Below are positions 48,801-57,005 of a stretch of 64,000 nt of DNA, piece after piece (within the stretch, counting starts at the first letter, position 1; every line of letters starts with the position of its first letter). The position numbers were made by a program, and so were the translations under genes. The notes under the pieces were generated by a model. That model did not search any database. It saw only the letters and a program-made list of their open reading frames with translations, and had not been told where the DNA came from. This stretch comes from Denitromonas ohlonensis (GTDB taxonomy: Bacteria; Pseudomonadota; Gammaproteobacteria; Burkholderiales; Rhodocyclaceae), in NCBI RefSeq assembly GCF_007625205.1, contig NZ_VMNI01000004.1, positions 1 to 64,000 on the forward strand. The letters run 5' to 3'.

Positions 48801-49623
48801 CGAACTGGTGTCAGAGAAGACGGCCGGGCTGATCGAGGCGAAGGAGGTGGCCGAGCGGGCCAACGAAGCCAAGTCGCGCTTTCTGGCCAACATGTCGCAC
48901 GAGCTGCGCTCGCCGATGCATGCGGTGCTCAGTTATGCCCGCCTGGGCGAGAACAAGGCGCTCAGTGCGCCGGCAGACAAACTGCAGGACTATTTTCAAC
49001 GCATCCGCAGTAGTGGCGACCGTCTGTTGAAACTGGTCGACAACCTGCTCGATCTGTCCAAGCTCGAAGCCGGGCGCATGGTGCTCGATATTCAGCCCCT
49101 GGCGCTCAGTGCGGTGCTCGATGAGGTGCTCGATGAGGTCGAAGGGCTTCGGGTGGCCCGAGGGATTCAACTGGCGACACAGATTCAAGACGTGCCCGCC
49201 GTTGCGGGAGATGCTCCGCGCATTGGTCAGGTGGTACGCAATCTGTTGTCCAATGCGATCAAATTCTCGCCCGCGGGCGGGGAGATTCTTGTACAAGTGG
49301 GGCATGACACATTGCCTTGCGGTCGGCGCACCGACGATGCCGGCGACCGCGACGCCGTCGCCTTGCGCGTGATTGATCAAGGCATCGGCATACCCGATGC
49401 GGAACTCGAAGCGGTATTCGACAAATTCGTGCAAAGTAGTGTGACCCGAACCGGTGCAGGCGGGACGGGTCTGGGTCTGGCAATTTGCCGCGAAATCCTG
49501 CTCGCGCATGGCGGCCGGATTCACGCCCGAAACATGGCAGGCGGGGGGGGCTGCTTCGAAATCATACTGCCGGCGTTCTCGCCGGCCGACGGACGCTTGG
49601 CGGAGGAGCAGCTGGAACCATGA
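45829..49623 (+). CDS. CHASE-multi-PAS sensor histidine kinase (pair 2)
   Basis: A 1264-residue membrane kinase. TM1 is at about 28-48, a CHASE domain at about 70-290 and TM2 at about 322-345. Four or so PAS/PAC modules follow to about 985 (the last shows RSWRTLTGMTRVDVQG and YAWLMAKGEPRVD). A coiled segment leads to HisKA with His1024 (NMSHELRSPMHAVLS) and a HATPase domain to about 1258 (NLLSNAIKFSP, DQGIGIPD, GTGLGLAI). It is the larger relative of the kinase at 36230. Its stop overlaps the next ATG. Confidence 0.89.
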   Translation: MSSPDSASLTLPETSSGAEAHAARAASLRRAFPLALMVLLLGVVLTWAGAHYVDRLESARTQQDTEHAVNRVTAALQERLNYYIGHMRAAAGLFVASERVSLFEWERYIATTELRPLNEMGAAGLVYAPRVAADRRADWEDFMFYAYDRVIAIRGSAEGAAFPAQFAAPRVSTLEVILGFDLASNPVRRAAIEASITRGDIVLSAAITLKDAGDASPAGILALPVFHPAKELRHDVPDRDLVRGVVVLGVRYGDWIASVSNDWIDKVQVELLDETDALAVPLVSLGMSPARPGVSRRLVVGGRQLRLVFYPVAQLGDNVAGLTVRAAGALLTLAFALLTFYLASGRHRALASAERIGGALAESERRFSLAATATSDGIWEWASDRPEMYLSARAQYMLFGAPRSGPIGWRDVLHCLAPDERRVLLLALRGHLRHRQPLEVAIRVPGGDGEDRQLLVRGRAAWDAVGRAARVAGAISDVSLLHEREVALERAREFYARVLDFLPHPVLVKSADHRYVLANQAAGVFLGRESESIVGLRTEDVLPGQSAKHLAEDARALAGAVSTQEFHLTLDSGSEHDAIISKAGVAGLDGEPVVLVTITDVSALRRVEQALKSSLSELDALFRNSPLGMAMVRVDGSIVRVNEAFSQIVGVAADALPGMRYAELTPPRLHALDREKTIDALHEGVVTPYERAFVRPDGTEVPVLLSGAVMREEEGGTAIWTVVEDISERKAAEAELAAAHATNASIIEAMPDILVQFDADLRLVAVRTRQGAPLTVGMDGALGRPLEEIISQKRFAQVVPTLRRAHMTGQLQCVEYQAPDPDGMIQDYEARVAPVGTGGLLVVLRNVSELKARERALRESEARFRLLADAAPVVIWLADPTLNITYVNRSWRTLTGMTRVDVQGTDWLRYVHPDDLAAVKEVGREARQTQKAYQLEFRVRRPGGRYAWLMAKGEPRVDDQGRLVGFIGVGVDISNEKKANEALRQHRDHLAELVSEKTAGLIEAKEVAERANEAKSRFLANMSHELRSPMHAVLSYARLGENKALSAPADKLQDYFQRIRSSGDRLLKLVDNLLDLSKLEAGRMVLDIQPLALSAVLDEVLDEVEGLRVARGIQLATQIQDVPAVAGDAPRIGQVVRNLLSNAIKFSPAGGEILVQVGHDTLPCGRRTDDAGDRDAVALRVIDQGIGIPDAELEAVFDKFVQSSVTRTGAGGTGLGLAICREILLAHGGRIHARNMAGGGGCFEIILPAFSPADGRLAEEQLEP

Positions 49624-50519
49624 GTCAGATCCGTATTCTTGTTGTTGATGATGAGCCCTTCAATCTGGACATCATCAGCGAATATCTCGAGGGCGCCGGC
49701 TATTTGCTGCAGATGGCCGAGAGTGGTGAGGAGGCCTGGACCTACCTGCGTCGCGGCGATTCGCGCTTCGACCTGGTGGTGCTCGACCGCATGATGCCCG
49801 GCATCGATGGGCTGGAACTGCTGCGCTGGCTCAAGGCGGACCGCCGTCTGGCCGACATTCCCGTCATCATGCAGACCGCCGCGGCCAGCCCCGAGCAGGT
49901 GCGCGAAGGGCTGGCCGCGGGGGCGTATTACTACCTCACCAAGCCCTTCGAGCCCGAGAGCCTGCAGAGCATCGTGCGGGCAGCGCTCGACGACCTGCAT
50001 CAGCGTCGCGCTCTGGCCGAACGGCTGGCCGCGCAGCGTCACGCATTGCAGACCTTGCAGCACGGCGTCTTTGCGTTTCGCACCATGGAAGAGGCGCACG
50101 GCCTGGCCGCCCTCGCCGCCTCGATCTGCGATGAGCCCGACGTGGTTGTGCTGGGTTTGTCCGAATTGTTGGTCAATGGCGTCGAACACGGCAATCTCGC
50201 GATCTGCTTCGACGAAAAATCGCGTTTGCGCGAGGCAGGCGAGTGGGAAGCTGAAGTCAAGCGCCGCCTGGCGCTGCCCGAGAATCAGAGCAAGTATGTG
50301 CGGCTCACGGTGGCCTCCGACCCCCTGGCCTGGGTGTTTTCGATCGAAGACGAAGGCGGCGGCTTTGTGTGGCAGGACTTTCTCGAACTGGCGCCGGAGC
50401 GCGCCTTTGCTCCCAATGGACGCGGCATCGCGCTGGCCCGCCAACTGGCCTTCGATGAGCTCGAATACCAGGGCAACGGGAATTGCGTGCGGGCAACGGT
50501 GCGCAAGCGGCGGCATTAA
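49620..50519 (+). CDS. Response regulator fused to RsbW-like HATPase domain (pair 2)
   Basis: A 299-residue protein with the same layout as the one at 38869. The receiver has D56 and K108, then a C-terminal GHKL domain with LSELLVNGVEHGN, EDEGGGFVW and NGRGIALA. The two proteins share long stretches of the ATPase domain (GLSELL, VEHGNLAI), so they are paralogues. The ATGA overlap couples it to the CHASE kinase. It precedes a receiver-PAS-SpoIIE gene by 118 bp. Confidence 0.84.
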   Translation: MSQIRILVVDDEPFNLDIISEYLEGAGYLLQMAESGEEAWTYLRRGDSRFDLVVLDRMMPGIDGLELLRWLKADRRLADIPVIMQTAAASPEQVREGLAAGAYYYLTKPFEPESLQSIVRAALDDLHQRRALAERLAAQRHALQTLQHGVFAFRTMEEAHGLAALAASICDEPDVVVLGLSELLVNGVEHGNLAICFDEKSRLREAGEWEAEVKRRLALPENQSKYVRLTVASDPLAWVFSIEDEGGGFVWQDFLELAPERAFAPNGRGIALARQLAFDELEYQGNGNCVRATVRKRRH

Positions 50520-50637
50520 CGCGGTCAATGCATCGCCGCCGCGGTGTGGTATTTGTGGCCTCGCCCGGCGCAGAATTCGGGCACACTAGGCAAAAAGACA
50601 TAGTCGGTGACGCGGCCGTGGCGGAGAAATCCGCGGC

Positions 50638-52218
50638 ATGACGCGCGTCGGCAGAATAACGAGCGATACGATGTCGAGTGCAGCGCTGAGCGTTCTCGTG
50701 GTGGATGACACCTCCGCCAACCGAAACCTGATGGCGGCCTTTCTTGCCAAACTGGGGCATGAGGCCGTGTTCGCCGTTGACGGCGTCGAAGCGCTTGAGC
50801 GCTTTGGTCAGCGTCGCCCCGACATGATCCTGATGGATCTGATGATGCCACGCATGGACGGCTTTGAGGCCACCCGGCTGGTGCGCGAGCGGCAAGGCGC
50901 CATCTGGACGCCCATCGTCATCATGTCGGCGCTCAACTCCGACGCCGATATCGTCGCTGGCCTGGACGCCGGCGCGGACGACTACCTGGTCAAGCCTGTG
51001 TCTTTCGCGGTATTCGCGGCCAAGATGCGCACCATCCAGCGCCTGCTCGAGATGGAGCGCCGGCAGCGCGAGTTGCTGGACCGGATGCACGCCATATCGA
51101 ATGCGGTCATCGACGGCATCATCACCATCGACGAGACCGGTGTGATCCAGTCCGCCAACCCGGCCGCATGCAAGATGTTCGGCTACGAGAACGACGCGCT
51201 GGCCGGCAAGAGCGTCAGCGTGCTGGCCGCGCCGCCGGATGGCCGGCAGAGCGACCGTCAGCTGGCGAACTACCTGGCCGGTGGGACGGCCGGTATGATT
51301 GGCACCGTCCGCGAACTCCAAGGCGAGCGCGCCGATGGCGAGGTGTTTCCGCTAGAGGTCGGCGTGACCGAGCTGCAGATCGATGATCACCGCCTGTATA
51401 TCGGCGTGATGCGCGATATCAGCGAGCGCCTCATTCAGCATGCCGCCCTGGCCGAAAACGCCGCCCGCCTGCAGCGCTATCACGACGAGCAGCAACGCGA
51501 GCAGGAACTGGCCCGCCAGATCATGGCCAGCCAGGTCGACGCCGCCGGGCTGCGCGATGCGCGGGTGCACTTTACGGTGATGCCGGCGCGACGGTTTTCG
51601 GGCGACCTCGTGGTCGCTGCCAGCTCGCCCGGCGGCCGGCTCTACGCCATGCTGGCGGATGCGACCGGGCACGGCCTGTCGGCGGCGATCAGCGTTCAAC
51701 CGGTGTTGCCGGTGTTTTATGCGCTGGTGGCGCGCGACGTGCCACTGGCACAGCTGGTGGGCGAACTGAATGCGGTCTTGCACCGCTCCTTGCCGATTGG
51801 CCGTTTCGTCGGCGCCGCGCTGGCCTGCCTGAATCGTCAGGGTGACGATGTCGAGATCTGGGTGGGCGGGGTGCCGGAGATGGTGCTGGTCGGGGCCGAT
51901 GGACGAGTGCGCCAGCGCTTCGAATCCAATCACCTGCCGCTTGGCGTGATCGAAACGGGCACGGAAGGCTGTGAAGTTGCGCATGCCCGGACGCTCCCGG
52001 GCGATCAGTTGGTGATGTATTCCGACGGCGTCATTGAGGCGACCAATGACAAGGCCGAGGGCTTCGGGCGCTTGCGCCTGGAGGAAGTGTTGCGCGCGCA
52101 TGCCAAGGACATGCGCATCGACGCGTTGCGCATTGCGCTGGCCGAGCATCTGGCGGGCGCGTCGGCTCACGACGACATGTCGGCGCTCATGCTCGACTGC
52201 GCACCGCATCCGCACTGA
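50638..52218 (+). CDS. Receiver-PAS-SpoIIE phosphatase regulator
   Basis: A 526-residue protein. The N-terminal receiver has D67 (MILMDLMMPRMDG) and DDYLVKP. A PAS domain lies at about 145-270 (IITIDETGVIQSANPAACKMFG) and a C-terminal SpoIIE/PP2C-like phosphatase at about 300-520 (YAMLADATGHGLSAAI, YSDGVIEATN, DDMSALML). Such proteins dephosphorylate anti-anti-sigma factors in partner-switching pathways. The ATG at 50638 is used; ATG at 50671 (MSSAALSVLVVDD) is a fair alternative because the first ATG abuts a hairpin. Confidence 0.85.
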   Translation: MTRVGRITSDTMSSAALSVLVVDDTSANRNLMAAFLAKLGHEAVFAVDGVEALERFGQRRPDMILMDLMMPRMDGFEATRLVRERQGAIWTPIVIMSALNSDADIVAGLDAGADDYLVKPVSFAVFAAKMRTIQRLLEMERRQRELLDRMHAISNAVIDGIITIDETGVIQSANPAACKMFGYENDALAGKSVSVLAAPPDGRQSDRQLANYLAGGTAGMIGTVRELQGERADGEVFPLEVGVTELQIDDHRLYIGVMRDISERLIQHAALAENAARLQRYHDEQQREQELARQIMASQVDAAGLRDARVHFTVMPARRFSGDLVVAASSPGGRLYAMLADATGHGLSAAISVQPVLPVFYALVARDVPLAQLVGELNAVLHRSLPIGRFVGAALACLNRQGDDVEIWVGGVPEMVLVGADGRVRQRFESNHLPLGVIETGTEGCEVAHARTLPGDQLVMYSDGVIEATNDKAEGFGRLRLEEVLRAHAKDMRIDALRIALAEHLAGASAHDDMSALMLDCAPHPH

Positions 52219-52398
52219 GGGCTTGCGAGCGACATGGCGCGCCAGGGGCAGGCTCGCCCGGCGCAAAAAAACCTACGGTTTGCCGGCCGTGCGCCGTTAT
52301 CTCTCAGGATTGGGCGGCGTCTGTTCAGATGTCCGCGTGCTTCGATGTGGTGCCTGCGCGCCGCGACCTTTTTGACCTCTCGGTACCAGCGATCAGCC

Positions 52399-52701
52399 AT
52401 GAATCCATATGACGACCGACGCGCTTCCCGGCGAATTCCCCTGGGCTGCAATGCCATGATCAAGCCCGCCGGCCAAGCGCCTGCCGTGCCGGCGCACTGC
52501 ATTGAGCTGAGCCCCGGCGGCATGACGCTGGAGAGCGACTATGTGCCGAGTCTGTCGGAAATGCTCGACGTGCTGGTGCGCCAGCCCGAAGGCGGGCTGG
52601 AGCGCCCACCCTTGCATGTGCGGGTGGAGGTCAAGCGTTGCCACAAGTCCGAGTCGGGCAAATACGTGCTCGGCGCGCAGATCGTACAAGTGCTCAAATA
52701 G
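52399..52701 (+). CDS. PilZ-domain protein
   Basis: A 100-residue protein with the cyclic-di-GMP-binding RRASRRIP sequence (RxxxR, residues about 7-14) and ELSPGGM in place of the usual D/NxSxxG box, so Glu replaces Asp/Asn. It may act as a stand-alone PilZ adaptor for motility or surface functions. The ATG at 52399 gives the natural domain start. It follows the SpoIIE protein gene by 180 bp, in which I see no gene. Confidence 0.82.
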   Translation: MNPYDDRRASRRIPLGCNAMIKPAGQAPAVPAHCIELSPGGMTLESDYVPSLSEMLDVLVRQPEGGLERPPLHVRVEVKRCHKSESGKYVLGAQIVQVLK

Positions 52702-52986
52702 TTAGCGGCACACCAGTGTCGGCGCCGGGCTGTCCTTGGCGTTGTTGGCGGCCACCGCGGTCACCACGCATTTCATGGCGCCACATTCACAATTGAAGAC
52801 CAGCGCCTGCGTCATCACCAGGCGCTGACCGCCCGAGCAGGCGCAGGGCTCGACGTATTTGCTGCCTGTCGCGGCTGGCTCGGCGGGTGTCGTGCTCGCA
52901 CTTGGCGGCTTGGGCGAGGCGGCCAGCGCGCCCTGGCACAGCAGACCGAGGGCGAGTGCCGCAAGCAGGCGGGGCATTCGGGGCAT
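52702..52986 (-). CDS. Small secreted cysteine-rich protein
   Basis: A 94-residue protein with a signal peptide (about 1-22, ending GALAAS), a Pro/Ala/Thr linker and a Cys-rich end (EPCACSGG.., FNCECGAMKC..). I do not recognise a family. Six cysteines in the last 50 residues suggest disulfides or metal binding. GGAG precedes the ATG at 52986. It is convergent with the PilZ gene and abuts its stop. Confidence 0.7.
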   Translation of the reverse strand: MPRMPRLLAALALGLLCQGALAASPKPPSASTTPAEPAATGSKYVEPCACSGGQRLVMTQALVFNCECGAMKCVVTAVAANNAKDSPAPTLVCR

Positions 52987-53068
52987 GATGGTTCTCCAGA
53001 CAAGGCCAGCCGAGCGGCCAGCTACTGCTCCCAGTATGGCCAATGGATGCGCGTGCCGAAAGGGCGAG

Positions 53069-54781
53069 TCAGCGCGCCAGTTGCCAGAGATTGAGCAGAA
53101 ACAGGATCACGCACAGCACCTGCCACACGGCGACCGGGTTTTTCTGGATCAGCGGCTGACGGCGGATGTTCTCGACCAGCGCCGGGTTGGGCACGGTGAA
53201 GTCCTGCAGAAACTCCGAGAAGGCGTGGTAGCGGTCGACCGGATTGGGCTGCAGCGCTTTCTTGAGACAGCCCTCAATCCACAGCGGCAGATCGTGGCGG
53301 CGGTGGCGGGCGGGGATGTAGTCCAACTCGGTGTAAGACTTGAGGCTGACACGCTTGACCGCCGGTTCGTCGAAAGGCAGGGCGCCGGTGATCATCTCGT
53401 AGGCAATCACCGCCAGCGAGAACAGGTCGGAGCGGAAGCTGCCACGCTCGCCCATCAGGTATTCGGGCGCGACGTAATTGACGCTGCCTTGCGGCACGGA
53501 TTTGTCCAGCGGCGAGGCGATCTCGTCGGTGCCGGCGATCATCACCGTGCCGAAGTCGAGAATCTTCACCCGGCCGTCACGGTTGATCATGATGTTTTCG
53601 GGCTTCAGATCCTGATGCACCATGTCGGCGCGCTGAAAGGCGCGCAGGCCGGCGATGGTCTGGCGGATGATGTCGCGCACCGCGTCCAGCGGCGGTTCGG
53701 GGTTGTCCTGCATCCACTCGCGCAGGTTCATGCCCTCGATGTGTTCGCCCAGATAAGTCATGAACTGCTTGGTCGGCCGCCCCGGGTAGGTCTTCATCAC
53801 GTTGGGGTGGTCAATGCGCTGCCCCACCCATTCTTCGCGGATGAAACCATCCAGATACAGCGCATCTTCGGCAAAGTTCTGCGAGGGCGCCTTGAGCACA
53901 TAGCGCTGGCCGGTGTCGATGTCCTTGACCAGATACATGTGGCTGCGCGTGCCGGAGAAGATCACGTCCAGTACCTCGTAGCCGTCGATCTTGTTGCCGG
54001 GGGTGAGCACCGGCGGGATCGGCCGCTGGGTGAGGCGGCGGTGGGTTTCTTCGAGCGTTTCGAGTGGCAGGGTGTCGACCGCCACCAGCAGGGCCGAGAG
54101 GTTGTCGTCCGAGCCGGCGGCGAGGGCCTCATCGACCAGCTGACGGGCGAGGGTTTCGAGATCGCCGTCGGCGGCGGTGACGATGTCGCGGATGCGGGTG
54201 CTCGGCAGCACGCCGTGCACGCCATCGGTGGTGAGCAGCACCCGGTCGCCTTCGAGCAGTTCGCGGGTGAGGTAGTCGACCTCCAGCCGGGTGTCGGCGC
54301 CGAGCGCGCGGGCGAGGAATTCGCGCCCGCCTTCGGTCATCACATGGTCGCGGGTGAGCTGCTCCAGCGTCTTGCCGCGCATATGCCATACCCGGCTGTC
54401 GCCGGCATGGAACACATGCAAGGTGTTGGACTTGATGACCGCCGCCGAGAAGGTGGTGAGCAGGCTGTCGCGCGTGCCGTGGCGCGCGGCGTTCTGGCGA
54501 TACACCCATTGGTTCAGGCCGTTGAGCACCTGGCTGGCGGCCTTGCGCACGCTCCAGGTCGGTGGGGTGCTGAAATAGTCGTTGATGAAGCCGGTGACCG
54601 CCATCTGGCTGGCAATCTCGGAATCCGCCGCGCTGCTGACCCCGTCGCACATCACCGCCGCCGCGCCTTTGAGGTCGCGCTCCGACCCGTCGGGCAGGTG
54701 GGCCGCGAAGGCGTCCTGATTGACGGGTTTGACCCCTTCGATCGAGTGGCCGCCGAAGCGCACTTCAAGGCGCGTGCTCAT
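53069..54781 (-). CDS. Membrane-anchored PP2C phosphatase/Ser-Thr kinase fusion
   Basis: A 570-residue protein. The N-terminal PP2C domain (about 5-240) keeps metal-binding aspartates in VNQDAFAA, MCDGVSS, LTTDGVHG and GSDDNLSA. A Hanks-type kinase (about 260-530) has VLKAPS (ATP lysine), MVHQDLKPENIM (catalytic Asp) and ILDFGTV (DFG). A single membrane helix lies at the C-terminus (about 548-566). Homologues occur next to nitrate transporters in betaproteobacteria. It probably modifies a target in nitrate assimilation; the target is unknown. Confidence 0.88.
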   Translation of the reverse strand: MSTRLEVRFGGHSIEGVKPVNQDAFAAHLPDGSERDLKGAAAVMCDGVSSAADSEIASQMAVTGFINDYFSTPPTWSVRKAASQVLNGLNQWVYRQNAARHGTRDSLLTTFSAAVIKSNTLHVFHAGDSRVWHMRGKTLEQLTRDHVMTEGGREFLARALGADTRLEVDYLTRELLEGDRVLLTTDGVHGVLPSTRIRDIVTAADGDLETLARQLVDEALAAGSDDNLSALLVAVDTLPLETLEETHRRLTQRPIPPVLTPGNKIDGYEVLDVIFSGTRSHMYLVKDIDTGQRYVLKAPSQNFAEDALYLDGFIREEWVGQRIDHPNVMKTYPGRPTKQFMTYLGEHIEGMNLREWMQDNPEPPLDAVRDIIRQTIAGLRAFQRADMVHQDLKPENIMINRDGRVKILDFGTVMIAGTDEIASPLDKSVPQGSVNYVAPEYLMGERGSFRSDLFSLAVIAYEMITGALPFDEPAVKRVSLKSYTELDYIPARHRRHDLPLWIEGCLKKALQPNPVDRYHAFSEFLQDFTVPNPALVENIRRQPLIQKNPVAVWQVLCVILFLLNLWQLAR

Positions 54782-54845
54782 GGGCTGTCAGCTCCTGTGG
54801 GAAAGGCCGGCGGGGGCCGGCCTTTGTCATGGTGTGGGTTACGGG

Positions 54846-54941
54846 CGTAGGTTGGGTTGAGCGAAGCGAAGCCCAACGTGCAAAGCCGTACCAGCCTCCA
54901 ATGTTGATTGTTGGGCTTCGCTGCGCTCAACCCAACCTACG
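54846..54941. repeat. 32-bp inverted repeat pair with 32-bp spacer
   Basis: Arms 54846-54877 and 54910-54941 are complementary at 31 of 32 positions. The architecture resembles the element at 31768-31849 (outer CGTAGG and TGGG, similar spacer length). It fills most of the gap between the narK-like gene and the kinase, where it could reduce read-through. Confidence 0.9.
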
Positions 54942-54966
54942 CATTTTCCGTCGATTCTACCCAGCC

Positions 54967-56436
54967 TCAGCTCACGCTGATCAGCTCCACCGACCCATCT
55001 TCGCGCACTTCGGTCATGTGGCCTTTCGGCTCTTCCATGAACAGCAGGGTGACGAAGCCGAGCACGGCGGTGAGTGCGATCACGCTGAAGAAGATCTCGT
55101 AGCTGACTAGCGACAGCACGGTGAGGTACACCACCGCGCCGACGTTGCCGTAGGCGCCGGTCATGCCGGCGATCTGGCCGGTCAGGCGACGCTTGATCAG
55201 CGGCACCACGGCAAACACCGCGCCTTCGCCAGCCTGCACGAAGAAGGAGCAGGCCATCGCTACGCCCACGGCCAGCCACAGCGGCCAGCTGCTGTTGGTC
55301 ATCGCCATCAGGGCGTAGCCCCCGGCCAGGCCGGCGGTGAGGATGAGCAGCGTCTTCTTGCGGCCGAAGCGGTCGGAGATCCAGCCGCCGCCGGGGCGCG
55401 ACATGAGGTTCATGAAGGCGTAGGCCGAGGCCACCAGGCCGGCATACACCGGGTCGAGGTTGAAGGTTTCGGCAAAGAACAGCGGCAGCATCGAGACCAC
55501 GGCCAGCTCGGAGCCGAAGGTGGCGAAGTACAGGATGTTGAGCACCGCGACCTGCTTGAACTTGTAGCGATGCATCTCCGGCACCGGGGTGGTGAAGATC
55601 TCGCGATTTACCGCGTAGGCGCTGTAGCAGTCATACACATAGATGGCGGCCAGGCCGACATAGACGGCGGTGGCGGCGAACTCGGAGATCATCTTGACGC
55701 CGGCGGGCGAGAGCTTCCAGGTCAGCAGCGCGAGCGCGGCATACATCGGGATCTTCATCAGCAGCAGGAAGTAGAAGTCGCCGGTGCTGGTCACTTCCAG
55801 GCCGCCGCTTTTCTTCGGCTTGAAATAGGTCGAGCCCTTGGGTGTGTCGCTGACGTTGAAGTACCAGATGAATGAGAAGATCAGGCTCAGCGCGCCGGTG
55901 ATGCCGATGGCGTAGCGCCAGCCGTCGTCACCGCCGAACACCAAGGCCAGCGTCGGCAGCAGCATGGCCGCGGCAGCGGAGCCGAAGTTGCCCCAACCGC
56001 CGTAGATGCCTTCGGCCGTGCCCAGCTCATTGGCGGGAAACCACTCGCTGACCATGCGGATACCGACCACGAAGCCCGCGCCGATGAAGCCGAGCAGGAA
56101 GCGCGCGATGGCCGCCTGGGTAAAAGTGTCGGCCAGCGCGAACATGAAGCAGGGCACGCTGGAGATGAACAGCAGCGCGGCGTAGGTGATGCGCGGGCCG
56201 TACTTGTCGGTGAGCATGCCGATCAGGATGCGCGCCGGGATGGTGAGCGCGACGTTGAGAATCAGCAGGGTCTTGACCTGCCCGGGCTCCAGCCCCAGTG
56301 ACTTGGCAATGGCGCCCAGCAGCGGTGCGTGGTTGAACCACACGAAGAAGGTGATGAAGAACACCATCCATGACAGGTGGAGGATCTTCATTTTCCCCGT
56401 GAAAGAGAGCAGGTTGAAGCCTTTCTCGTTAGACAT
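54967..56436 (-). CDS. narK: NarK/NasA-type nitrate/nitrite transporter
   Basis: A 489-residue major facilitator with 12 predicted membrane segments and the nitrate/nitrite porter signatures: [13 protein letters not shown] (about 122-134) and a glycine-rich stretch [14 protein letters not shown] (about 425-438). It imports nitrate or exchanges it for nitrite. Lying downstream of nirB and nirD with a shared direction, it fits assimilation. A symbol of nasA would suit equally well. Confidence 0.92.
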   Translation of the reverse strand: MSNEKGFNLLSFTGKMKILHLSWMVFFITFFVWFNHAPLLGAIAKSLGLEPGQVKTLLILNVALTIPARILIGMLTDKYGPRITYAALLFISSVPCFMFALADTFTQAAIARFLLGFIGAGFVVGIRMVSEWFPANELGTAEGIYGGWGNFGSAAAAMLLPTLALVFGGDDGWRYAIGITGALSLIFSFIWYFNVSDTPKGSTYFKPKKSGGLEVTSTGDFYFLLLMKIPMYAALALLTWKLSPAGVKMISEFAATAVYVGLAAIYVYDCYSAYAVNREIFTTPVPEMHRYKFKQVAVLNILYFATFGSELAVVSMLPLFFAETFNLDPVYAGLVASAYAFMNLMSRPGGGWISDRFGRKKTLLILTAGLAGGYALMAMTNSSWPLWLAVGVAMACSFFVQAGEGAVFAVVPLIKRRLTGQIAGMTGAYGNVGAVVYLTVLSLVSYEIFFSVIALTAVLGFVTLLFMEEPKGHMTEVREDGSVELISVS

Positions 56437-56566
56437 GTGTCACCTCGTGATGCTGTAAAAAATCTGGGGTCTCGCCGGGCTTGGGGCCGAGCGGGGCCGG
56501 CGCGGGCAGCAAGTTGCCTGCGCTTGTGTGATGGATGTGCGGGCCGGCCTGGCGCCGGCGGCGTGC

Positions 56567-56908
56567 TTAGAGTTGGAGGAAGACCATGCCGTCCTCGACC
56601 TTGACGGCGAAGGGCTTGGTGCAGCCCTTGTCGGGCGCGACCGCCTCGCCGTTTTCGAGCTGGATCTTCCAGTTGTGCAGCGGGCAGGTCACCGATCGGC
56701 CATGCACCATGCCTTGCGACAGCGGGCCGCCCTTGTGCGGGCACTTGTCATGCACGGCAAAGACTTCGTCCTCGCGGTTGCGGAAGACCGCGATGTCGCC
56801 GTGGGCGGTGCTGCCGACCACGCGCGAGCCGAGCACCGGAATCTCGTCGAGTTTGAAAACCGGCCGCCAGGTCAGATCGGTGGGGGTGTCGAGTGATTGT
56901 GTCGTCAT
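56567..56908 (-). CDS. nirD: Nitrite reductase small subunit NirD
   Basis: A 113-residue Rieske-type protein with the iron-sulfur ligands CPHKGG and CPLHNW intact (C-x-H ... C-x2-H), unlike E. coli NirD, which lacks the cysteines. It pairs with NirB to reduce nitrite to ammonium. The ATG at 56908 is used; a TTG at 56920 is the alternative. About 85 bp separate it from nirB, partly filled by a possible microprotein. Confidence 0.93.
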   Translation of the reverse strand: MTTQSLDTPTDLTWRPVFKLDEIPVLGSRVVGSTAHGDIAVFRNREDEVFAVHDKCPHKGGPLSQGMVHGRSVTCPLHNWKIQLENGEAVAPDKGCTKPFAVKVEDGMVFLQL

Positions 56909-56935
56909 GGTGTGTCTCAATTCGAGGAAATGTGC

Positions 56936-56995
56936 TTAGAGCGGCGTGCCTTCATCGTCGGTCTCGACGGGCCACCAGTGATCCCATTCATTCAT
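56936..56995 (-). CDS. Possible 19-residue microprotein between nirB and nirD
   Basis: An open frame reading MNEWDHWWPVETDDEGTPL with a GAGG ribosome-binding site 8 nt upstream. It begins 10 nt after the nirB stop and ends 27 nt before nirD. The Trp/Asp/Glu-rich composition is striking. There is no homology evidence, so it may be chance. Confidence 0.4.
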   Translation of the reverse strand: MNEWDHWWPVETDDEGTPL

Positions 56996-57005
56996 GTCAG
57001 GCGCC

